Positions 54,801-62,942 of a stretch of DNA of 64,000 nt are shown here, piece after piece. A program made the position numbers and the translations under genes. This DNA comes from Rivularia sp. PCC 7116 (lineage in GTDB: Bacteria; Cyanobacteriota; Cyanobacteriia; Cyanobacteriales; Nostocaceae), in assembly GCF_000316665.1 (NCBI RefSeq), contig NC_019678.1:6386001-6450000 (forward strand), read 5' to 3'. Positions within the stretch are counted from its first letter, which is position 1; every line of letters starts with the position of its first letter. The notes under the pieces were generated by a model that saw only the letters and a list, made by a program, of their open reading frames with translations, had not been told where the DNA came from and ran no database searches.

Positions 54801-55696
54801 AATATAAATTATTTAACTACCTGGTTTTGACGTTAGCTGCTAGCTCTGTAAATTTTACGGTATTGAATAATAAAGCAATCGCTGGAAATCAAGTTTCACA
54901 AAATCCCACCAAAATACTATTAGCAAGAAAGGTGATTTGCGATCCTATGTGTCGTGAAGTTAGTCGTAGTGACTCTTTCTATATAATCAGCCCTGTTGGT
55001 ACTCTAATAGATAACAATTTACCAAAATTTTCTTGGAGCAGGATACCAAAAACCACTAGCTATATTGTCCGCTTGAGTAGCTCGGAAGGAACTTTATGGC
55101 AGTCAGAAACTACAAATACCGAAATTTCCTACCCTCAAAATCAACCGGCTTTAAAACCAGGTAAAGCCTATGATTTAACGGTTAAAGCGATTGGTGCAGA
55201 AGAGAGAGAGACTGAAACTCGATTTATTATCCTTACACCACAAGAAGCTCAAACAGTGAATAACGAAGTTGCTAATATCCGCAAACAAAATCTTGCTCCA
55301 CAAGATACAGCTTTAAAAATAGCCGAGCTTTACGAAAAAAATAATCTGACATCTTTAGCCGAAAAGAATTATCAGCAAGCGCTAAATATCGCAGAAAGTA
55401 GAGGTGATTTAAACGGGCAAGCTTGGGCGAGAGTTAAACTTGCAAGGGTTAATCTTACTGTAGAGAATCATAAAAAAGCGATTAGTTTATTAAAAACAGC
55501 ACATGTCAATTACGAAGCATTGAAGAATAAAGAACTTTCCACTCAGATAGCTCAGTTTTTAGGGGAAGTATACGATAGTCTCAACAAAAAACAAGAATCA
55601 ATCGCTTGGTATCAACAAGCTAAAACTGGATATCAGCAATTAAACGATAAAAAACGTTTGGAATGGGTAGAGAAACAGTTGAATCGATTGAGGTAA
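54797..55696 (+). CDS. Exported TPR protein with Ig/fibronectin-like domain
   Basis: Overlaps the kinase stop by four bases (ATGA), which indicates co-translation. Signal peptide MKYKLFNYLVLTLAASSVNF leads to a beta-rich domain (about residues 60-145, FSWSRIPKTTSYIVRLSSSE and YDLTVKAIGAEERETETRF) resembling a fibronectin-like sandwich. TPR helices follow (about 165-295, NNLTSLAEKNYQQALNIAES). It is probably a periplasmic partner or ligand sensor for the neighbouring receptor kinase, whose TPRs face the same compartment. Function is inferred from coupling. A short Cys pair (CDPMC) follows the signal peptide. Confidence 0.8.
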   Translation: MKYKLFNYLVLTLAASSVNFTVLNNKAIAGNQVSQNPTKILLARKVICDPMCREVSRSDSFYIISPVGTLIDNNLPKFSWSRIPKTTSYIVRLSSSEGTLWQSETTNTEISYPQNQPALKPGKAYDLTVKAIGAEERETETRFIILTPQEAQTVNNEVANIRKQNLAPQDTALKIAELYEKNNLTSLAEKNYQQALNIAESRGDLNGQAWARVKLARVNLTVENHKKAISLLKTAHVNYEALKNKELSTQIAQFLGEVYDSLNKKQESIAWYQQAKTGYQQLNDKKRLEWVEKQLNRLR

Positions 55697-55783
55697 TTTA
55701 CCGGAAATTTATGTAGAGACGGGGCGCAGTGCTACGTCTCCAACAGTAAAGTTTTTTATTATCAATTAGCAATCCCCAATGCC

Positions 55784-58462
55784 CTATGCCCAATTACCCA
55801 CTAATATAAAAGGTGCCCAATGATAAGGATGATTGTATTTAGGATTATCCAGAAAATTCATTTGCACTTTTCTTAGAGCTTCAGCTTTTGTCATATTTGG
55901 CTTGTTCAATTCTTGATAAAATTGCTTCATAAAATCCGCTGTAGATTCATCGTTAACTTTCCACAAACTAGCAACGGTACTGCGAGCTTCTGCTTTTAAA
56001 GCAACTCCAGCTATACCCAAAGCAGCACGTTTATCTCCTTTTGCTGTTTCGCAAGCACTTAGCACTAATAATTCAATTGGTTGAGCAGAATTGTCTCTGC
56101 GGGTGCGAAGTAATCTATCTAATTCATCTAGCTTAATTTTGTTATGCCAAGCATATATATAAGTTTTTTCGCGGTTAGAACTAAATTGCCCGTGGGTTGC
56201 TAGATGAATAAATGGGTAGTCTTTAGCAGCAATTTGTTTGCTTAAAGCTGCACTGGTAAACTGCTCGTTTTTAAGTATTTGATTGGATACCGTTTTTTCT
56301 ATTCCAGCTAATTCATCTTCTACGTGAAAAAGCTGTGGCAATTTATTAATAAAGCTTTTGGCTTTTCCACTTATTCCTACAAGCAATGCACTCCGCTGTT
56401 TCGGTTTTAAATTTCTTTGATTTAATAATTTGGATGCTACATTTACAGCGATACTATATTTTTGAACTAAATACTCTTCTCCATCGTAAAGTGCGGCAAA
56501 AGGAACGCTCTGCAAAGTACTATCAACAATAAAAACCAATGTTCCTTCTTTGGGTAAATCATTTTCAAAAGGTTTTATTAGCCAGTTGTAAAGTTGTTGA
56601 GCAGGTTCAATATAAGTGCCTTCATCAAATTTGTCACTGGAGCGTAAATTTTCTAAATTGTACAAAACGTCATTAAAATCTTTCTGAGATATATCAAGTT
56701 GTTCGCGAAGTAATTTATTTGATGATGGTATCCGAGCAATCACTTCAATGCGGTTTTGTATGATGATAGGATGAATAATTGCTGCTGGAGGCTGCTCTAA
56801 TTTACTAATCGCAACGGTTTGAGCAGTATCAAGCCGACATCTTAATAAGTTTTCTAATTCTGCTAACTGCAAAGATTCGCTAACTTCGGTTGCTCTTAAT
56901 ATTTTATCGTTGGCTTTTGTTTGTAAAAGTAAATCTAACAATCTACGGTAAACGGGTTCTACATTTTCTAAAAAAGAAAACTGCACGTCGGAATCCGTTG
57001 TCAATAAATTGTAACGAACTGATTCTAAAGTATTTATGGCTTTATTGTAAGCCGTTATCGCATTGTCTTTTTTTCCTTGTTCTTCTAATATATGTCCTAG
57101 TTGGGATTGCCATTGATAAGCAATAAATGGTTGTTTGGTTGGTTGAGCAAAATAAAGAGCTTGTTGTGTGGATTTATATGCTTTATTTAAACAAGTTTCT
57201 GCTGTTTGACATAAATTGTTTTTGCTACTATTTTTAGATTGATTCAAATTTTGGTTTAGCCACCAAGCGCGATATTCATATAAGCTACCAAGATTACCAA
57301 TCGCATAGGATTTTGCAATATCATCTTTGATTATTTCAGCTTGGGATTCTGCTGAAGATAATTCTTTAATTCTATTTTCCCAATTAGGTTTATTGTTGGT
57401 TAATTGAGTTAAACAATTTCTTGATTTAGCTAAATTAATTTGATTGTAAATCTGGTTTTGATTGGGAGATGAATTCCCAATATTGATATCGGACAATAAA
57501 CTATTTGCTTGAGAGAGTAAATTATTTGTATCATTGTTGTCAGTTGATTTGAACTTGCTTCTAGACAGCAACAGATTGAGTAGATTAATTTTTGCTTTGG
57601 TTGCGATGGGTGTAGTTGAATAATTTTCAATTGCTTCCCGATATTTAGACTCAGCATTTTTATACTCCTTTATCGCTTCTAGAGGAAGAAGATTATTATT
57701 TTGAAAACAACCCCAACGATAATTATCTTGTTGAGATGCTGTTAAATTCAAGTTTGATGCTTTTGATGCTAAAAATCTATCGCGTTTTAAATTTCCCAAA
57801 GACATATAGGTATTTGCCAAACTCAACAAAGTACCTGGCTGAGTTGAAGGTGAATTGTTTTTAGCTACCGTTTCTAAAATATAGCGCGATTCATTTAACT
57901 TACCCGTAGCTCGCAAAACATTACCCAAACTGCGCCACCCGGTTAATAAAATATCGGGTTCGGGATGTATCTTGTTTTGTTGTAAAATTGTTTCTAGTTT
58001 TTTTGTAGTCAAATCATCGCAACTTTTCTGCTCAATCTCCAAACTTTGCAATAAAATTCCGCAAGCACGAGATAGTAAACCTAATTTTTGCAAAGCACTA
58101 GCTTGGTAAATTTGATTCCGAGTTACCGCAATTTCATCTCCCAATTGAAGATAAATTGTTTCGGCTGTTTGCCAATTATTCAAAGCATCATTCGCTTTTC
58201 CTAATTCAAACTGCAAACGACCTAAATTAGTTAACGTAATAGCTTGATTCGGTTTATCTTTTTTCTCAGCAAATATTTTTGCTGCTTTCTGAAAATACTC
58301 TATTGCTGTTGATAATTGCTGCTGACGATAAAAATATTCACCTTGCTTTACTAAAAGTTGGGGATTATTTGAAATGCTGACTGGAGTTTGAGAAAAAACA
58401 GCAGACATCCCCACAATTAAGAAAATAGTAGTTAGAAATATAGCGATAAATTTACTTCGCAT
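55784..58462 (-). CDS. CHAT-domain protease-like protein with TPR repeats
   Basis: ATG 58462 is chosen: it follows the tpsB stop by 17 bases and opens with a signal peptide (MRSKFIAIFLTTIFLIVGMS). An in-frame start at 58525 would overlap tpsB by 46 bases. TPR helices fill residues about 30-560 (QLSTAIEYFQKAAKIFAEKK, NAITAYNKAINTLESVRYNL). The C-terminal CHAT domain (about 620-890) is caspase-like with catalytic His in FIHLATHGQF and Cys in LLVLSACETAKGDKRALGI-type context, ending HPYHWAPFILVGNW. CHAT proteases cut partner proteins or act as effectors of sensor modules. With tpsB directly upstream it may act in export or processing at the cell surface. Confidence 0.9.
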   Translation of the reverse strand: MRSKFIAIFLTTIFLIVGMSAVFSQTPVSISNNPQLLVKQGEYFYRQQQLSTAIEYFQKAAKIFAEKKDKPNQAITLTNLGRLQFELGKANDALNNWQTAETIYLQLGDEIAVTRNQIYQASALQKLGLLSRACGILLQSLEIEQKSCDDLTTKKLETILQQNKIHPEPDILLTGWRSLGNVLRATGKLNESRYILETVAKNNSPSTQPGTLLSLANTYMSLGNLKRDRFLASKASNLNLTASQQDNYRWGCFQNNNLLPLEAIKEYKNAESKYREAIENYSTTPIATKAKINLLNLLLSRSKFKSTDNNDTNNLLSQANSLLSDINIGNSSPNQNQIYNQINLAKSRNCLTQLTNNKPNWENRIKELSSAESQAEIIKDDIAKSYAIGNLGSLYEYRAWWLNQNLNQSKNSSKNNLCQTAETCLNKAYKSTQQALYFAQPTKQPFIAYQWQSQLGHILEEQGKKDNAITAYNKAINTLESVRYNLLTTDSDVQFSFLENVEPVYRRLLDLLLQTKANDKILRATEVSESLQLAELENLLRCRLDTAQTVAISKLEQPPAAIIHPIIIQNRIEVIARIPSSNKLLREQLDISQKDFNDVLYNLENLRSSDKFDEGTYIEPAQQLYNWLIKPFENDLPKEGTLVFIVDSTLQSVPFAALYDGEEYLVQKYSIAVNVASKLLNQRNLKPKQRSALLVGISGKAKSFINKLPQLFHVEDELAGIEKTVSNQILKNEQFTSAALSKQIAAKDYPFIHLATHGQFSSNREKTYIYAWHNKIKLDELDRLLRTRRDNSAQPIELLVLSACETAKGDKRAALGIAGVALKAEARSTVASLWKVNDESTADFMKQFYQELNKPNMTKAEALRKVQMNFLDNPKYNHPYHWAPFILVGNWA

Positions 58463-58479
58463 TTTCAAATAACCATCAA

Positions 58480-60303
58480 TTAAGGATTGTACTGCAACGT
58501 AAAATAAATACCGTTTTCTTGCCATGTTCTCTTCCTAGAATTTACCGATACTAAAGGAATACCCCAATCAAGACGAGCGCGAAAATTATCCCCGTCAATG
58601 TACTGCAAACCCATACCAAATGACGAAAGAGTTTGCTTATCTGGATTGCTCCTGCCGCGGCTGTTCCAAGTAGTGCCATAATCAATAAAAGGCACTATTT
58701 GCAATATCCCATTACCGGCAATACGTCGTATAACTGGCAACTCAACTGCCGCAGAAATAAAAACCCCGTTATCAGTTAAAAGTTGATCTTGACGATAACC
58801 TCTGACGCTCCCCAAACCACCTACAGCAAACTGTTCTGACAATAAAAGAGCCGAAGTTGTTAACTGAGCGTTACCGCGAATTAAGAATAAACTATCTGCT
58901 GCTAAACGACGAACATACTGAGCTTGCCCCTGCCACGAAAAAAACCTGCTATCGGGTATTGGCTCAACTCCTGCAACGTCTTCGTTGATAGTTGAATTCA
59001 AAGCATTGATGCCAAAATTAAACTGCGATCGCAATGCAATCACTTGTTGCGAATCCTGCTGCTGGTATTCCTGAGAAAATCGCAATGCAGCAATACGAGT
59101 ACTTCCGTCTTCTTCTGCTCCTGGGGAAAGTGGAAAAGGAGTATCTAACAAAAACGATTTACTTTCTCGCAATGAAGCTGTCAAACCTAAAGAAAATTCC
59201 TTGAAACTATTATTCTCGACAGTACGAATAATTGGCTGACGATAACTAACTTCATAGGAGCGCGATTCCGATTCAATATCGGGGCTGTCACCATCTCCAT
59301 TCAAATCCTTAAAAGGTGGCTCAATTACATCATTATCGTTTTGACTGTAACCAAAACCCAAAGTCCCATTTTTAGAATTAATCGGTAAAGAATAACCAAC
59401 ATTCACCCCATTGCTACCATCGCTGTTGTTGTAAGCCAAGGTGAGATTATCGCCAAATCCCAGTAAATTATTTTGTCTAAAACCAACTTCTCGCTGAAAA
59501 CTACCTACACTCGGGGAACGACTATTATTCAAACTTAATTGAGGATTGAACGATTGAGCCGGACTATATTTAACCGTTAAAAGACTGCTACCCTGTTCCG
59601 TCCCAGGATTAATAGTAGCAGATATAGTTTCAAATAAAGGGTCAATTTGCAATAGTTGCAAAGCCTGCAACAGACGATCCACATTTAACGGCTTTTTATC
59701 TTTGATACCCAAACGCTGGCGCAAATATTTTGCCAGTCGTCCCTTTTTCGGGGAATCTAACAGCCTAATATCAATCTGTTGCAACTGACCTTCAACTACC
59801 CTGATTTCAACTTCACCTCTTCCTTGCTGTTGCGTTAATTCGGGAATTCTAACCACTGCTCCAGAAGTTTTGTAGCCATGTTGATGATATAAAGCAGTTA
59901 CATTAACGGCAATTTGCAGCAGTTTGGACAAAGCAATAGGTTGATTGATATCCCCACTATCGATAAATATTTTTGCTAACTCCTCGTCTGTAAAAACCGT
60001 GTTACCAATAAATTTAAAATCGGTAACAACGATATTGCTCTGCGTAGCTTCATCAACCTGAGTTGGTTTTTCAGGAGAGGGTAACTGCAATGGCTTTTCT
60101 TGGGAATCGGGAAGCTTAGGGGTAGTCTCAGGGGGATTTGGCAGAGGTTGAATATCCTGCGGTGGTGGGAAGGAATTTATTTCTTCGAGACTGGGAACTT
60201 GGGCTATAACAACTCCTGCATCTAAAAGCTTATTTATAAAAAAAAATGAAGTAAATAAAATTACTTGAGATAAAACACCATTAAAATAAAACTTAGTTAA
60301 CAT
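58480..60303 (-). CDS. TpsB-type outer-membrane transporter (ShlB/FhaC/HecB family)
   Basis: Two-partner-secretion pore. ATG 60303 is used; in-frame starts at 60318 and 60384 are also possible. A signal segment (VILFTSFFFINKLLDAGVVI) is followed by a proline-rich linker (PPPQDIQPLPNPPETTPKLP). Two POTRA-like domains follow (VTDFKFIGNTVFTDEELAKI onward; GEVEIRVVEGQLQQIDIRLL). The 16-strand-type beta-barrel includes GLGSVRGYRQDQLL, the family-diagnostic RGY motif in loop L6, and ends in an aromatic YFTLQYNP. It should export a TpsA such as the exoprotein at 42487-45720. It is followed after 17 bases by the CHAT gene. Confidence 0.93.
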   Translation of the reverse strand: MLTKFYFNGVLSQVILFTSFFFINKLLDAGVVIAQVPSLEEINSFPPPQDIQPLPNPPETTPKLPDSQEKPLQLPSPEKPTQVDEATQSNIVVTDFKFIGNTVFTDEELAKIFIDSGDINQPIALSKLLQIAVNVTALYHQHGYKTSGAVVRIPELTQQQGRGEVEIRVVEGQLQQIDIRLLDSPKKGRLAKYLRQRLGIKDKKPLNVDRLLQALQLLQIDPLFETISATINPGTEQGSSLLTVKYSPAQSFNPQLSLNNSRSPSVGSFQREVGFRQNNLLGFGDNLTLAYNNSDGSNGVNVGYSLPINSKNGTLGFGYSQNDNDVIEPPFKDLNGDGDSPDIESESRSYEVSYRQPIIRTVENNSFKEFSLGLTASLRESKSFLLDTPFPLSPGAEEDGSTRIAALRFSQEYQQQDSQQVIALRSQFNFGINALNSTINEDVAGVEPIPDSRFFSWQGQAQYVRRLAADSLFLIRGNAQLTTSALLLSEQFAVGGLGSVRGYRQDQLLTDNGVFISAAVELPVIRRIAGNGILQIVPFIDYGTTWNSRGRSNPDKQTLSSFGMGLQYIDGDNFRARLDWGIPLVSVNSRKRTWQENGIYFTLQYNP

Positions 60304-60572
60304 AGCGTGCAGATACATAGAGAAAGAGCTGGTATTGCACGCGCTGAACTGACAAATTAAATTGCTTATTGCTAAGGCTTTCAATCATACTTTTGATGAA
60401 AAACGCTTTTGTAATTTCTTTGTATAGAATTATTCCATACAAATTAGATTTCTAGTAATTATAATCATATTTTTTAATACTTGCTTGTCAACGATGAAAA
60501 TTGATATTATTCCGCAAACCGCATAAGTTCTTCTCACTTGCATTTATTTACCAGTAAAAGCGAGAAGAAACT

Positions 60573-61244
60573 ATGCCAAATTCAACTTATTCTCAGGGTT
60601 TAAGACTGTTACTACCAGAAACCGTATGGCTAGAACCCGAGCATTTTGTATTAGCGAATGAAATTAATTATCCCCATACAATCAGCGGTAAAGATAATTG
60701 GCAAGGCTATTTGAATAGATTAGCATTAATTGCCCTTGAGGTATGGTTGCAAATTAGGCTGGCTGACGAAGATATGCGCTTAACCAATAAAGTAATTTTA
60801 AAAGATACTAGCACAATCAAAACTGCTGGTATTCTCAGAGTTGACAACTTCAAATTTTGCGCGATCGCTACCGAAAATTTGCTAGACGAAATTGTGAATA
60901 TACCGCAAGAGCTAATCGAAAAACCAGAATTGACAGCCCATTTTTATGTTATTATAGAAATACTAGAATCACAAGAAGAAGTTATAATCAAAGGCTTTTT
61001 AACTTACAAACAGTTGATAGAGATTAAAAGTAGCTTGAAATTATCGATATCCCAAGGCTGCTATCAATTACCGCTGTCTGTATTTGATAGCGAACCAAAC
61101 CATTTATTACTGTATAAGAGATACATCCAGGCATCGGAATTTGCTTTACCCGTAGTGGAGACTCAAGCTACTCGCATCAGCAATTTATCAGGAATAGTCA
61201 CCACAACAACAACTAAACTAAGTGAATTGAAATTTAGGTTTTGA
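60573..61244 (+). CDS. DUF1822 family protein
   Basis: A 223-residue cyanobacterial DUF1822 protein: the pattern GLRLLLPETVWLEPEHF, GYLNRLALIALEVWLQIR and VDNFKFCAIATENLLDEIVN is typical of these from memory. There is no signal peptide or membrane segment. DUF1822 genes tend to sit beside CHAT/TPR and secretion or sigma-factor genes in cyanobacteria, as this one does, diverging from tpsB-CHAT. The biochemical role is unknown. A polypurine tract follows its stop. Confidence 0.75.
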   Translation: MPNSTYSQGLRLLLPETVWLEPEHFVLANEINYPHTISGKDNWQGYLNRLALIALEVWLQIRLADEDMRLTNKVILKDTSTIKTAGILRVDNFKFCAIATENLLDEIVNIPQELIEKPELTAHFYVIIEILESQEEVIIKGFLTYKQLIEIKSSLKLSISQGCYQLPLSVFDSEPNHLLLYKRYIQASEFALPVVETQATRISNLSGIVTTTTTKLSELKFRF

Positions 61245-61262
61245 TTTCAATATCTCTTGGAA

Positions 61263-61306
61263 AGGATAGGGAGGGGGAGAGGGGGTAGAAGGGGTAGAGG
61301 GGGAAG
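61263..61306. repeat. Polypurine low-complexity tract
   Basis: Purine-only run of GGGAGGGGGAGAGGGGGTAG-type units just after the DUF1822 gene, the same class as 18705-18780. Confidence 0.7.
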
Positions 61307-61467
61307 AATAATTTTTTATGTTTCCTATGCAGCCTTCATAATTAATGAAACGAACTACTAGAAACATTTACGCTAGCTTTAGTTTGACAATCAATATACT
61401 GAAAAATCCTCACCGAATAAGGTAAAAACTCAGAAGCTCCCGAATTTATTCGTGGGAGACAATTACG

Positions 61468-61547
61468 ATATCATGTCCGACAAATCACCCATAATATGTC
61501 ATTGTTCGCTGTGCGAACAATGACATTTAATTTAAAGGACATGATAT
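61468..61547. mobile_element. 80-bp nested palindromic element (family D, copy 2)
   Basis: Outer ends ATATCATGTCC (61468-61478) and GGACATGATAT (61537-61547) are a perfect 11-bp inverted repeat. Inside, a perfect 14-bp stem ATGTCATTGTTCGC / GCGAACAATGACAT (61496-61509 and 61513-61526) has a three-base loop. The ends match those of the element at 11808-11930. The remaining gap 61245-61622 has no gene. Confidence 0.75.
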
Positions 61548-61622
61548 GACTGGTAATTTGACAGAGAATTAGGTCAAATCTTTTTGTAGCGAAGATTCAC
61601 TAAGGAGGGTTATTTCTAATTT

Positions 61623-61730
61623 TTATTGTTGGCACTTATTTTGCAAAAACCGAACAAAATCTAACACTTGTTGTAAGAGAAGTTCGGGTACTTTTTCAAT
61701 TTCTTGTAGAAGTTGTTATTCTATTGTCAT
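61623..61730 (-). pseudogene. Nonsense-inactivated small antitoxin-like gene (DUF2281-like)
   Basis: From ATG 61730 the codons read MTIE, then TAA, then QLLQEIEKVPELLLQQVLDF and VRFLQNKCQQ, ending TAA at 61625-61623. Intact cyanobacterial relatives open MTIEQQLLQ, so a CAA to TAA change at codon 5 fits a single-base nonsense mutation. These 70-90-aa or shorter proteins, with an LL-EI--VP-----EVLDF core, are antitoxins or partners of PIN-like toxins. No toxin gene follows here. A stop-read-through or GTG restart would have to be shown to rescue it. Confidence 0.7.
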
Positions 61731-61863
61731 GGTAAGTGGTTTAATTAGAATTTGATGTCCATAAAGTTTGTATCAGAAGATATTTTATCGTTTTTCTGGT
61801 TCCCCGGTTCCACCTGTAAATAATAAAAAGTTTTGATTACAATATTAAGAAGGTTAACAAAAA

Positions 61864-62334
61864 ATGATTCATCACATTTCAATTCCTGCGAAAAATCCCG
61901 CTCATGTCGCTTCTGTATTAGCCGAACTGTTTAATAGTAAATATTGCGCTCCTTTTCCATCCCATGAAGGTAGCTATGTAGCTTTGGCTGGTGATGAGTA
62001 CGGAACTGTAATTGAAGTTTATCCCTTGGGTACCCAAATGACTCCAGGAGAAGACGATAAACCAATACAATTTCAACTCGAAAATAACCCCAACCAATTT
62101 ATTGCTACTCACGCTGCAATGTCCATTCCCCTAAACCAGTCGCAAATAGAAGCTATTGCCGAGCGGGAACAATGGCGATGCGTGCGCTTTAGTCGTGGCG
62201 AATTTGACGTGATTGAGTTTTGGGTGGAAAATACCGTATTGCTGGAATTAGCGACACCAGAGTTAGCTGAACAATACACCACCGCTTTTAAACCAGAAAA
62301 AATAGCTGAATATTTTGCCCCAAAGAATTCTTAA
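61864..62334 (+). CDS. VOC-like (glyoxalase-fold) protein of unknown function
   Basis: A 156-residue soluble protein opening MIHHISIPAKNPAHVASVLA, then GSYVALAGDEYGTVIEVYPL and THAAMSIPLNQSQIEAIAER. The opening H-I-S-I, the beta-alpha order and the V-I-E-V-Y and T-H-A-A strand patterns fit the vicinal-oxygen-chelate superfamily, with possible metal residues at the early His, Glu and later His. I cannot assign a substrate. Monocistronic, with an AAAATG context and no strong ribosome-binding site. Confidence 0.7.
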   Translation: MIHHISIPAKNPAHVASVLAELFNSKYCAPFPSHEGSYVALAGDEYGTVIEVYPLGTQMTPGEDDKPIQFQLENNPNQFIATHAAMSIPLNQSQIEAIAEREQWRCVRFSRGEFDVIEFWVENTVLLELATPELAEQYTTAFKPEKIAEYFAPKNS

Positions 62335-62650
62335 AAAGTCTAAACATTAATTACTCCCTTCCCCCTCTCCCAAATAGTGGTAAATGTCTGCATACATTAC
62401 AAAAAAGGCAGAGGGCAGATGGCAGCTATGTTAGAAGTATTAATAAAAACTTTAGTTCTGAGTTTAAAGCTCAGTAACAAATGTCACGACGATAGAACGG
62501 TAAGTGTAATTCGTAATTCGTAATTCGTAAAACTTTGGGATGTAAACACGGGTGAAGAGCTTGACTTAGTGGGCAATACTACGAGATAAGGGTGGCTTAC
62601 TCAAACAAGACAAATCAATTTATATTTCAATTTCGCAACGCCAAAAAAAA

Positions 62651-62679
62651 GCGATATGACTACATATAAGTCATATCGC
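62651..62679 (-). terminator. Intrinsic terminator of the subtilisin-family gene
   Basis: GCGATATGACT (62651-62661) and AGTCATATCGC (62669-62679) form a perfect 11-bp stem. On the minus strand the stem is followed by eight T residues (complement of 62643-62650). It lies about 260 bp past the protease gene's stop, with repeats in between. Confidence 0.7.
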
Positions 62680-62824
62680 AAATGATATTTTCACAAAAAT
62701 AGTACAAATATATATTTTGCGTCATTCGAGTCAAAGCCCAAAGAAAGCGGTTGCTCAAGAATGTTTATTTCTTGAAAATTAAAACAAAGTCAATACTTGT
62801 CGGTTAAGACGATATCCTCCCTAA

Positions 62825-62876
62825 CCCTCCTTAAAAAGGAGGGAAATAAGCCCCCTTTTTAAGGGGGTTTGGGGGA
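62825..62876. repeat. Double palindromic repeat (CCCTCCTT / AAGGAGGG and CCCCCTT / AAGGGGG)
   Basis: Two adjacent hairpins: CCCTCCTT-AAA-AAGGAGGG at 62825-62843, and CCCCCTTTTTAAGGGGG at 62851-62867 followed by TTTGGGGGAT. This is a widespread cyanobacterial intergenic repeat. The rest of 62335-62942 has no gene. Confidence 0.7.
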
Positions 62877-62942
62877 TCTAAAAAAGAAGTTGGATTCCTT
62901 AAGCGAGCAGTATTGAAAACAAAGTTTGGTTTTTCAAACCTC

